From positions 1 to 10,851 of the forward strand of contig JAQVYZ010000014.1 of the NCBI GenBank assembly GCA_028708485.1: a stretch of 10,851 nt of DNA. The letters run 5' to 3'. Origin of the DNA: Caldisericia bacterium. Its GTDB lineage: Bacteria; Caldisericota; Caldisericia; UBA6126. Within the stretch, counting starts at the first letter, position 1, and each line of letters starts with the position of its first letter. Below the pieces are notes generated by a model. That model was not told the origin of the DNA, made no database searches, and saw nothing but the letters and a program-made list of their open reading frames with translations. This document shows, piece by piece, positions 1-7,177 of this stretch. A program made the translations under genes and the position numbers.

Positions 1-5
1 TTCAT
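1..5 (-). CDS. Start codon of the next operon gene, 5' end only
   Basis: Read on the minus strand, the last bases contain TAATG: the TAA stop of the preceding Fe-S protein gene (positions 7-5) shares one base with an ATG at 5-3. An AAAGGAG Shine-Dalgarno site at 20-14 lies 8 nt upstream of that ATG. One-base stop/start overlap with its own ribosome-binding site is typical of a translationally coupled operon gene. Only the start codon and two further bases are in the window, so the product cannot be read. By analogy with flx-hdr operons of anaerobes (FlxABCD-HdrABC), a FlxC- or FlxA-type Fe-S/flavin protein would fit. MetV/MetF, as in the Moorella hdrCBA-mvhD-metVF cluster, is the main alternative. 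Both are inference. Confidence 0.6.
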
Positions 6-871
6 TAAGCGCTCTCCTTTCCCCAGAAGAAATCAGGATCATTTGGTTGAAAAGTATTTAACACCGGTTTATCACCCAGATGTAATCCGGCTGAATAACC
101 AAACAACTCTTTGACTTCTTTGTTCATTTTAGCAATTAGGTACATCAGATTGACATTTTCCGGACAAGCCCTGTCGCAAGCACCGCAAGCAACACACCGC
201 CCGGTAAGGTGATTAATCCTAGTCAGGTTCCAGACGCTATTGTTCTGTTGATCAGGAGTCCTAGCTAACCAAAGAGGTTTATTGATATCGACAAAACAGA
301 CATCGCAATAACACATGGGGCAGGATTGTCTGCAAGCATAACATCGAATGCACTTTGACATCTCTTTTGCAAAAAAAGCGAACCTTTCTTCCGTCGGTAG
401 GCTTTCAATCTTTTTTACCAATTCCAACAAAGGATCTTCCTGATTTGAAATGCCTGTACCCTCTACCTGATAGTCTTTTACGATTGGTTCCGGATACTGA
501 CAACTGGTGCAGGCGCTGTGCAATTGACCATCCCTTCCTAGCACTCCCTGGCATGGAAAACCGATAATAACGAGCTGATTCCGGTTAAGCTGCCCTTCAT
601 TCAGTAAAACAACGAGGGATCTGCTGATACAGCCTTGTGCCAGGATTCCCACTTTTTTATCGCGAAAACGATGAACCAAGTTGGCTAGATTAAATCCTGA
701 CTGATTATCCCACACCAGCTTTTCCACTTCTTCAGGGGACCGAAAAACAGCCGGTTTGCTTTTCCCATCTTCCGATTTTTGATAACCGATCAATAATTCA
801 ATTCCGTCAGCAGAGAAAGCTTTTTTGGCTAATTCTTTTAATTGTTCTGTCAGGGTATCAATTGGAATCAT
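5..871 (-). CDS. FrhB/FdhB-like di-cluster [4Fe-4S] electron-transfer protein (FlxB-like position)
   Basis: The product is 288 aa if the ATG at 871 is used. An in-frame ATG at 925 would give 306 aa but would overlap mvhD by 68 bp and has no evident ribosome-binding site. A GGAGG at 885-881 sits 9 nt before the 871 start, and only 3 nt before the alternative ATG at 877. Residues below use the 871 start. The N-terminal half resembles the F420-hydrogenase/formate dehydrogenase beta-subunit family: a conserved GCISRSL at Cys81, GFPCQG at Cys107 and a CTSC pair (121/124). The C-terminal half has ferredoxin motifs at Cys174/177/180/184 and Cys226/229/232/236, with extra cysteines at 187, 189 and 192. 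The FGYSAG segment and the DPDFF tail resemble a family that, from memory, is common beside hdrA/mvhD genes in sulfate reducers and syntrophs. A cytoplasmic electron carrier to the Hdr complex is likely. Whether the FrhB-like half binds a flavin is unknown. It overlaps mvhD by 14 bp. Confidence 0.85.
   Translation of the reverse strand: MIPIDTLTEQLKELAKKAFSADGIELLIGYQKSEDGKSKPAVFRSPEEVEKLVWDNQSGFNLANLVHRFRDKKVGILAQGCISRSLVVLLNEGQLNRNQLVIIGFPCQGVLGRDGQLHSACTSCQYPEPIVKDYQVEGTGISNQEDPLLELVKKIESLPTEERFAFFAKEMSKCIRCYACRQSCPMCYCDVCFVDINKPLWLARTPDQQNNSVWNLTRINHLTGRCVACGACDRACPENVNLMYLIAKMNKEVKELFGYSAGLHLGDKPVLNTFQPNDPDFFWGKESA
14..20 (-). promoter_or_regulatory. Ribosome-binding site for the gene starting at position 5
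   Basis: AAAGGAG on the minus strand, 8 nt before the ATG at 5-3. It lies inside the last codons of the preceding gene, and it is the main reason for believing that a further gene begins at the window edge. Confidence 0.6.
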
Positions 872-1310
872 GTGCATAAGCCTCCAATTCTGTAAAATTT
901 CTGGAAAATGATTGGTTAGGTCCAAGCGGTTTGACTTTTTCGACCACTTCCTTGATTAATGAGGCAAACTGAGCGCCTTCACTGGCAGATACCCATGCTA
1001 AAGTTACTCTTTCCTTTGGTATACCGGCAAATTGGAGAAGAAGAGAAAATATTTCTAAACGTCTTCTTGTATAATAATTGCCGGTTTGGTAGTGACAATC
1101 ACCCGGATGACATCCGGATACTAATACAGCATCGGCTCCGGTTTGCAGTGCTTTCAGAATAAACAGGGGATTCATTCGCCCTGAACAGGGAACACGGATG
1201 ATTCTCACATTGGGAGGGTACTGAAACCGTGATACCCCGGCTAAATCAGCTCCGGCATAGGAGCACCAGTTACATAAGAAACCGATTACTTTGGGTTCAA
1301 ATTCATCCAT
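858..1310 (-). CDS. mvhD: MvhD/FlxD-family [2Fe-2S] electron-transfer subunit
   Basis: 150 aa, the usual length for the free-standing MvhD family (FlxD in FlxABCD-HdrABC). In methanogens MvhD passes electrons from the F420-non-reducing hydrogenase to HdrA via a [2Fe-2S] cluster. In bacteria it acts as an adaptor between HdrA and other oxidoreductases. Family cysteines are present: FLCNWC (13/16), PCSGR (42) and GCHPGDCHY (67/72), together with the conserved YPPNVRIIRV segment. The start at 1310 is preceded by AGGAGGT with 7 nt spacing. That site overlaps the TAG stop of hdrA, from which this gene is separated by 12 nt. The 3' end overlaps the next gene. The position directly after hdrA matches hdr-mvhD clusters. 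The physiological donor is not a hydrogenase visible here. Confidence 0.95.
   Translation of the reverse strand: MDEFEPKVIGFLCNWCSYAGADLAGVSRFQYPPNVRIIRVPCSGRMNPLFILKALQTGADAVLVSGCHPGDCHYQTGNYYTRRRLEIFSLLLQFAGIPKERVTLAWVSASEGAQFASLIKEVVEKVKPLGPNQSFSRNFTELEAYAHDSN
881..885 (-). promoter_or_regulatory. Ribosome-binding site deciding the start of the FrhB-like gene
   Basis: GGAGG on the minus strand, inside the 3' end of mvhD. It is spaced 9 nt from the ATG at 871-869 and 3 nt from the ATG at 877-875. The first spacing is workable and the second is too tight, which favours the 288-aa form over longer ones. Confidence 0.6.
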
Positions 1311-1322
1311 CTCGAATACCTC

Positions 1323-4300
1323 CTACATGGGTTCCAACAAGGCGTCCATTGCCTGGCTGATCTCATCATTCGAAAAACCTTCCACATCAATAGCGTTTGA
1401 TCTACACGCTGAAGCACATGAACCGCATCCTTTGCATAATGATGCATTCACCTCAGCAATTCGCTTCAACGGAGAACTCTTTGGTGGATTGACCATAGCA
1501 ATCGCTTTATAAGGACAAATTTCTTCACAGGAACCGCAACCAGAACAATTTCTGTCATTCACATACGCTATTTTTCCACCGGCTTCAATCCCTTCCTTGG
1601 AAAGGATAATGCAAGCTTTTCCGGCAGCAGCTCTTGCTTGCGTGATGGTTTCCTCGATGTTTCTTGGTGAATGGGCTAATCCGGCTAAAAAAATACCATC
1701 CGTCGCAAAATCAACCGGACGAAGTTTTGCATGGGCTTCCAGGAAAAAACCGTCCTGAGTTAATGGCACTTTCAGGAATTTTGCCAATTCAGTATTATCC
1801 GGATTCGGAGAAACACCTGTACTTAAAACCAGAATATCAGGGCATAATTCTATCTCTCTCTGAAGTAAGGAATCGTATACGGTAAGAGCGATATTGCCTC
1901 CTTTTAGGAAGACATTCGGTTTTCGTTCCTTTTCAAACCGAATTGTCACGACTCCTTTCTCTCTCGCTTTTTTATAAAGAAGTTCATGGTAACCGTAAGT
2001 ACGAATATCCCTATTCAGGATATAGACTTCGGTTTCCGGAGATAGATTTTTAATTAACAAGCTGTTTTTAACAGCTTCCTGACAACAAATTCTTGAGCAG
2101 TAGGGATGATGTTCATCCCGTGACTCCACACATTGGATAAAAGCTACACTCTTTGGATGAGACCATTTACCACTGTGAATTAATTCTTCCAACTGCCTAC
2201 CGGTTACAACCTGGCGGATCTTTCCATAACCGTAGGCTTCTGATTTTGATTCGCTGCCACCGGTTGCAACGACCACAACTCCATGTTCTAGGACTTTACC
2301 ATCCTGTAAAGTCGTCTTGAAATTTCCCACGTATCCATCTATCGATTTGATGGTGGAATCCCTGTAGACTTCAATTTTCGGATGGTTCAAGACATTTTGG
2401 ATTAATTTTTGCAGAGATTCTCCTACGGTAGGATTCTCATCCAGATAGTGGATATGGAGTCCATTACCTCCTAAAAACTTTTCTTTTTCGATCAGGTAGG
2501 TAGGAAAGCCTTGGTTAGCGAGCGAAAGTGCAGACTGTAAACCGGCAAAACCCCCGCCAATCACCAATCCTCTGCGGGTAATAGGCATTAACTGAATGGT
2601 CAAAGGTTTTCGGTTCATCACACGGTAAACGGCCGATTTTACTAAGTATTTTGCTTTTTCAGTCGCTTCTTCACGCTTTGTTTGATGAACCCAGCTATCC
2701 TGATCGCGAATATTCGCTAATTCAAACAGATTCCTATTCAATCCGGCCTCACGAATCGTTTCCTGAAATAATGGTTCATGGGTCCTGGGAGTGCAGGAAG
2801 CCACCACCACACGATTCAAATTGTATTCTTTAATTTTTTCACGAATTTTGGATTGAGTATCTGAGGAACAAGTATAAAGATTGGTTTCAGCATAAACTAC
2901 ATTGGGAAGATTGCCGATATATTTTGCTACTTCTTCGACATCCAGATACCCTCCAATATTCAGTCCGCAATAACATACAAAAACACCAATTCTGGGCTTA
3001 TCCCCGATAACATTGATTTCCGGGGGGTATTCTTTGATAATAACCTCTTTTCCTCTCTCCTCATGTAATAACTCAGCTGCCATACAAGCTGAGGCACTCC
3101 CTTCTGTGACCGATTCAGGAATATCCATTGGACCCGTAATCGATCCAGCCGCAAAGATGCCTTCCTGATTGGTTTGGTTCGGGTGAAATTCTTTCGAAGG
3201 AATAAAACCAAATTCATTGGTATGTACGCCTAATGTATGCGCTAATTGTACATTTTCTTCGGTTGAAGCTAAACCAACCGAGAGAACGACCAATTCAAAC
3301 GTTTCTTGATGAAGTATGCCTGCATCGTCTTCATAGGCTAGCTTCAATGAGCCGTCATTTAATTCAGTCACACTGGCAATCCTGGATTTTACATACCGAA
3401 CACCGTATTCATTTTTTGCCCTCTCCACATATTGATCGAATTCCTTCCCGAATGCGCGGATATCGATATAAAAAATCGTTGCTTCAACCTCTTTGCTATG
3501 TTCTCTGGCTATAACTGCTTCTTTAGTGGCATACATACAGCAAACCGATGAACAGTAGGGATGTTCTCTGTCACGAGATCCGATACATTGTAACCAAGCT
3601 ATTTTTTTGGGATGTTTTTTGTCGCTTGGCCTTGTGACCACTCCACTAAAAGGACCGGAAGCAGACAAGATTCTTTCAAACTGAATACTGGTGACTACGT
3701 TTGGAAACACACCCAATCCATATTGGGCATATCTCGAAACATCGGATTCTTCAAATCCGCTTGCTACAATAATCGATCCTACTTCCAGGACTTGTTCCTT
3801 CGTCAACATTTCATGAATAACAGCGTGAGATTCACAGGCTTTCACACACTCCATACATTCTGCACAGCCACCGCAATTCAGGCATCTTCCGGATTCCAGT
3901 TTAGCATCCTCTTCTGAAAGTCCATGATTGACTTCTTCCATATTATTTCGTAGCTGAGAAGGAATGTGGATATCTGATTTTTTTTGTGGAGCGGGAATGA
4001 CTTGAGATAGATCCAGATGAGCCTTAGACTCGAAAGGATCTTCCCCTTCTCTGCCGAGATCAATGTCTTCATTGTGGCAATATTTATCAATAGAGATAGC
4101 AGCTTTTCTTCCGCAAGCCATTGCTTCGATATAGGTTGAGGGGCCCAGAACATTGTCTCCGCCGGCAAATACACCGGGAAAAGAGGTTTTCATTGTCTTG
4201 GAATCAACAATATATAATCCCTTTACGGCTTTTATTAATGGGAAATCTTCTGTAGTGGCTTCCTGGCTGATAGCCATGATAATCGAATCAAAATACATAT

Positions 4301-5738
4301 TTTTCATTGCCCCAGCGATAGGAATGGGTTTTCTTCTGCCTGATTCATCGGGTTCGCCTAATTCCATTTGTTGTAAAAATGTTTGATAGCCAAACACATC
4401 CTGTTTTATCTCGGTTGGATTGGAAAGGAAGTGGAATTCTACTCCCTCTTTCATCGCTTCTTCAATTTCCTCCGGGTTAGCGGGCATTTCTTGTTTAGTC
4501 CGACGGTAGATGATATGACTTTCAGAAGCACCTAATCGAAGAACGGACCGGGCACAATCCATTGCGGCGTTCCCACCGCCGACTATGGCTACTTTACCAT
4601 GAACGGACGGAAGATTCCCATCGTTCACCTGTTCAAGAAAATCGATTGCTCCCCATATACCAGGAAGAGACTCGCCGGGAATATTCATTTTTTTAGATCT
4701 CCAGGCTCCTGTTCCCAGAAAGACAGCATCAAATTGCCTTCGGAGGGTTCGAATAGCTTCCTCTCCTTTAATCTCATGGGAACTAAACAGTTGAACGCCC
4801 ATCCTTCGAAGCACTTCAATCTCTCTGTCCAGAATTTCCCTAGGTAACCGATAAGCGGGAATACCATAACGCAATAAACCACCAAATTGGTTCTTTTTTT
4901 CAAATATGGATACTTCATATCCTTTTAAGCGTAAATCGAAAGCACAGAGCATTCCTGAAGGTCCTGAGCCTATAATAGCAATCTTTTTTTCGTTAGGTTC
5001 AGCACATATCGGATCCCAAATCTTCCCTTTAGCGATCTCCTGATCTGCCACAAAGCGTTTTAATGCATCAATAGAGACACTTTCATCGACAGACAGTCTG
5101 GTACAGGCTTTTTCACATGGTTTTGTGCAAACGCGGCCGGTAATAGCCGGGAAGGGATTTCGCTCCCTGACTAGATCGAGGGCTTTCTCGTACTCACCTT
5201 TATGGATCAGGGCGATATATCCATGCGCATTGACATGTAAAGGACAAGCTGCTTTACAAGGACTCGTATCCCATTTTGTAATGCCGAATGTACTGGGTAC
5301 GGCTTGTTCATACCGTCGGCTAATCGCTTTTTTGGTTCCCAGTTTTTCTTCGTATTCATTTGGTAATAGAACAGGGCATGCTTGAGAACAATCACCGCAT
5401 CCTTTACAAAGGGAATAATCCACAAATCTTGGCTCCGTTCGGACGGTTGCCTTGAAATGAGGCGCTGAGCCTTCTAATTTTATGATTTTGGAACGTGTCA
5501 GAAGTTCAATATTCGGATTGGATCCGGTTTCAACTAATTTTGGGGAGAGGATACACATCGAACAGTCATTGGTTGGAAAAGTCTTATCCAATTGAGCCAT
5601 AGTACCGCCAATGGCATCACGTGATTCCACCAGATACGTTTTAAAACCGTTATAGGCTAAATCGAGTGAAGCTTGCACACCGGCAACACCACCCCCGATA
5701 ACCAGTACTTTTCCTACCGGTCTGGTATCTTCATCCAT
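1323..5738 (-). CDS. hdrA: Composite HdrA: HdrA with inserted GltD/NfnB-like NAD(P)H module, fused to a second HdrA
   Basis: 1471 aa; plain HdrA is about 650 aa. Order seen: FAD Rossmann GGGVAG (15-20) with the HdrA hallmark TNDCSMC (56-62); ferredoxin Cys111/114/117/121; a GltD/NfnB-like module (about 155-555) with Fe-S cysteines 161/165/204/208/212, FAD site GSGPSG (257-262), pyridine-nucleotide site GGGNAAMD (387-394) followed by YRR (411-413, favouring NADPH), and FAGGD (524-528); a cysteine-rich segment 619-635; the rest of HdrA with CIGSRD and CC at 718/729/733/734; then a second HdrA from about 915 with CYCG (922/924), Cys957, Cys982, FAD motif GGGFAG (1061-1066), Cys1203/1214/1218/1219, and two C-terminal ferredoxin motifs (1398-1408, 1435-1445). 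HdrA is the flavin-based bifurcating subunit of Hdr complexes. Three flavins and many [4Fe-4S] clusters are predicted here. The start has AAGGAG at 6 nt. It lies 3 nt after hdrB. Confidence 0.95.
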   Translation of the reverse strand: MDEDTRPVGKVLVIGGGVAGVQASLDLAYNGFKTYLVESRDAIGGTMAQLDKTFPTNDCSMCILSPKLVETGSNPNIELLTRSKIIKLEGSAPHFKATVRTEPRFVDYSLCKGCGDCSQACPVLLPNEYEEKLGTKKAISRRYEQAVPSTFGITKWDTSPCKAACPLHVNAHGYIALIHKGEYEKALDLVRERNPFPAITGRVCTKPCEKACTRLSVDESVSIDALKRFVADQEIAKGKIWDPICAEPNEKKIAIIGSGPSGMLCAFDLRLKGYEVSIFEKKNQFGGLLRYGIPAYRLPREILDREIEVLRRMGVQLFSSHEIKGEEAIRTLRRQFDAVFLGTGAWRSKKMNIPGESLPGIWGAIDFLEQVNDGNLPSVHGKVAIVGGGNAAMDCARSVLRLGASESHIIYRRTKQEMPANPEEIEEAMKEGVEFHFLSNPTEIKQDVFGYQTFLQQMELGEPDESGRRKPIPIAGAMKNMYFDSIIMAISQEATTEDFPLIKAVKGLYIVDSKTMKTSFPGVFAGGDNVLGPSTYIEAMACGRKAAISIDKYCHNEDIDLGREGEDPFESKAHLDLSQVIPAPQKKSDIHIPSQLRNNMEEVNHGLSEEDAKLESGRCLNCGGCAECMECVKACESHAVIHEMLTKEQVLEVGSIIVASGFEESDVSRYAQYGLGVFPNVVTSIQFERILSASGPFSGVVTRPSDKKHPKKIAWLQCIGSRDREHPYCSSVCCMYATKEAVIAREHSKEVEATIFYIDIRAFGKEFDQYVERAKNEYGVRYVKSRIASVTELNDGSLKLAYEDDAGILHQETFELVVLSVGLASTEENVQLAHTLGVHTNEFGFIPSKEFHPNQTNQEGIFAAGSITGPMDIPESVTEGSASACMAAELLHEERGKEVIIKEYPPEINVIGDKPRIGVFVCYCGLNIGGYLDVEEVAKYIGNLPNVVYAETNLYTCSSDTQSKIREKIKEYNLNRVVVASCTPRTHEPLFQETIREAGLNRNLFELANIRDQDSWVHQTKREEATEKAKYLVKSAVYRVMNRKPLTIQLMPITRRGLVIGGGFAGLQSALSLANQGFPTYLIEKEKFLGGNGLHIHYLDENPTVGESLQKLIQNVLNHPKIEVYRDSTIKSIDGYVGNFKTTLQDGKVLEHGVVVVATGGSESKSEAYGYGKIRQVVTGRQLEELIHSGKWSHPKSVAFIQCVESRDEHHPYCSRICCQEAVKNSLLIKNLSPETEVYILNRDIRTYGYHELLYKKAREKGVVTIRFEKERKPNVFLKGGNIALTVYDSLLQREIELCPDILVLSTGVSPNPDNTELAKFLKVPLTQDGFFLEAHAKLRPVDFATDGIFLAGLAHSPRNIEETITQARAAAGKACIILSKEGIEAGGKIAYVNDRNCSGCGSCEEICPYKAIAMVNPPKSSPLKRIAEVNASLCKGCGSCASACRSNAIDVEGFSNDEISQAMDALLEPM

Positions 5739-5748
5739 GATTTACTCC
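5736..5748 (-). promoter_or_regulatory. hdrB/hdrA coupling junction, copy 1 of a 13-nt identical sequence
   Basis: The minus strand reads GGAGTAAATCATG. It contains the Shine-Dalgarno of hdrA, the TAA stop of hdrB and the hdrA start codon. The same 13 bases occur at the hdrC/hdrB junction (6627-6639). The arrangement implies translational coupling and fixed subunit ratios. Confidence 0.7.
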
Positions 5749-6629
5749 TTATTTCCCGATTGGATTTTTTCAAGCACTTTATCCAATTTAATTCTATTGA
5801 TCGTAAGGCCTAATCTTTCCCGCTCAATGTTCATCGCTAATCCTAATAATTGAGGATAGTAAAGGATAGGCAGGTTGAATTCTTTTCCGTATAGTTTTTC
5901 CATTTTCTTCTGGTTCTGCTCAAACATGACATCACAGAAAGGGCATATGAGCACGATAGCATCTGCTTCGTTCTCTTTCATACTCTTCAGGGTTTGAATC
6001 CCCATCTGCAGAGCAGTATCTTCTTTAGCACCTAATGTGCCTCCACCGCAGCAAGAAGATTCATAAGAAACAATGGAAGCGCCTGTTGCTATCACCAATT
6101 CATTTAATGTGTGCGGTTTTTCCGGATTATCAAATCCTTCATATAATTCCGAAGGTTTGGTATAATGGCAACCCGGATAGGCAGCGATACGCAAATTAGA
6201 CAGAGGATTTTTAACTGATGCGCGAATGGTATCCAATCCGATCTCCTCGTATAAATACCTCATGGCATGTTTTACCTTTACTTCGCCGTGATACTGCAAA
6301 TGAATCTGACTGAGGATCCTGTTGATTTCATCACAAGTAACGGGGTCATGCTGAATCAGATGGTTTGTATGGGTCATATTTTCCGTACAGGCATTGCATA
6401 ACGTAATCATGGACGAGAGAGAGACTTGATTAGCTAAAGCCAGGTTCCTTGCGGATAATGCCAGAGCTGTCATTCGATTGATCGCATGAGTAGGGAATCC
6501 ACAACAGGAAAATCCGGGATGATCGACTAATTCGATCTGAAGAACTCTGGCTACCTCTCGAAAAGACTGCTCATAATTGGTTCCACGGACAGGAACAGTA
6601 CATCCGATAAAAAAGGCTGCTTTTTTCAT
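5742..6629 (-). CDS. hdrB: Heterodisulfide reductase subunit B, catalytic CCG-domain subunit
   Basis: 295 aa, the normal length for HdrB. It carries two complete CCG (CX31-38CCX34CxxC) motifs: Cys10, Cys42/43, Cys78/81 and Cys154, Cys193/194, Cys229/232. In methanogen HdrB each motif binds a noncubane [4Fe-4S] cluster, and the pair cleaves the CoM-S-S-CoB disulfide. Intact motifs argue for an active cluster site. The substrate is unknown here, because bacteria of this kind are not known to make that heterodisulfide. The protein is soluble, with no membrane segment. The start at 6629 has GGAG at 6 nt, and the gene begins 3 nt after the hdrC stop. The position between hdrC and hdrA indicates an HdrABC complex. 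The electron acceptor could be a thiol/disulfide or the fumarate reductase encoded upstream in the same operon (inference). Confidence 0.95.
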   Translation of the reverse strand: MKKAAFFIGCTVPVRGTNYEQSFREVARVLQIELVDHPGFSCCGFPTHAINRMTALALSARNLALANQVSLSSMITLCNACTENMTHTNHLIQHDPVTCDEINRILSQIHLQYHGEVKVKHAMRYLYEEIGLDTIRASVKNPLSNLRIAAYPGCHYTKPSELYEGFDNPEKPHTLNELVIATGASIVSYESSCCGGGTLGAKEDTALQMGIQTLKSMKENEADAIVLICPFCDVMFEQNQKKMEKLYGKEFNLPILYYPQLLGLAMNIERERLGLTINRIKLDKVLEKIQSGNKE

Positions 6630-6639
6630 GATTTACTCC
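6627..6639 (-). promoter_or_regulatory. hdrC/hdrB coupling junction, copy 2 of a 13-nt identical sequence
   Basis: GGAGTAAATCATG on the minus strand combines the hdrB ribosome-binding site, the hdrC TAA stop and the hdrB ATG. It is identical to the hdrB/hdrA junction at 5736-5748. Confidence 0.7.
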
Positions 6640-7142
6640 GACTCCTGAGGCAAGTATCGGGCTGCACCGGAAAGGTCAATAATCCTTTGTATATCCTCCG
6701 GTTGCTCTTTAATCAGAGGTAATTGTTGCTTATCACGTTTCTTGTTTTCGAAGTCTCCTATCTCCAATAAACGGCCATGTTTTGCTAATAAACCCATCTG
6801 CATGGTCATGCTTTTAGGGATAAAACCTTCACGACAGGCTATGTTCTTAACCGCATTAATTAAATCGGTAACACCTACCCCTTGTGGACAACGCTCCTGA
6901 CATTGAAAGCAGGAAGCGCATAACCAAATGACTGGGTCAGTCAATACTTCCTGTTTCGCCCCCAGCAAGATCAGACGAATAATAGTGCGAGGTTGATAAG
7001 CTTCCTCCTGGACTCGAACCGGACAGCTTAAAGTGCAAGTATCGCAGGCAAAACAGAGAGCCAGTTTCTCCCCGCCGGGTTCTTTCATAACCTGGTATTT
7101 AAAGAAAGGATCCAAATGCTCTTGCATAAGAGGTTTTTTCAT
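6633..7142 (-). CDS. hdrC: Heterodisulfide reductase subunit C, two-[4Fe-4S] electron-transfer subunit
   Basis: 169 aa, typical for HdrC. It has two CxxCxxCxxxCP motifs, Cys30/33/36/40 and Cys75/78/81/85, each followed by proline as in the family. HdrC passes electrons between HdrA and the noncubane clusters of HdrB. The start at 7142 is supported by AAGGAG with 6 nt spacing. Another ATG at 7146 would lie only 2 nt from that site and is unlikely. The gene follows the malic enzyme gene after 35 nt, the largest gap in the window, and is tightly coupled to hdrB at its 3' end. The order hdrC-hdrB-hdrA-mvhD matches the Hdr clusters I know from acetogens and other anaerobes. The protein is distinct from the SdhB-like protein at the right end, which has a similar two-cluster pattern but follows a [2Fe-2S]-type segment. 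Confidence 0.95.
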   Translation of the reverse strand: MKKPLMQEHLDPFFKYQVMKEPGGEKLALCFACDTCTLSCPVRVQEEAYQPRTIIRLILLGAKQEVLTDPVIWLCASCFQCQERCPQGVGVTDLINAVKNIACREGFIPKSMTMQMGLLAKHGRLLEIGDFENKKRDKQQLPLIKEQPEDIQRIIDLSGAARYLPQESE

Positions 7143-7177
7143 ACATAGCTCCTTACTGCGGGATCAAAACCGAGTAT

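Noticed and set aside
872..925. Longer start (ATG at 925) for the FrhB-like protein
   Set aside because: It would overlap mvhD by 68 bp with no evident ribosome-binding site, whereas GGAGG at 885-881 serves the ATG at 871.
2960..3217. Short minus-strand frame within hdrA
   Set aside because: It is out of frame with the continuous 1471-codon gene, which carries HdrA motifs through this stretch. There is no sign of a frameshift.
1323..5738. Composite HdrA as an artefactual join of separate genes
   Set aside because: No stop, start signal or ribosome-binding site is evident at the domain borders, and the HdrA sequence resumes in frame after the inserted module with matching motifs.
7143..7177. 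Possible internal promoter or terminator in the largest gap (malic enzyme to hdrC)
   Set aside because: The gap is only 35 nt, has no clear -35/-10 pair and no stem followed by a T-run; it mainly holds the hdrC ribosome-binding site.
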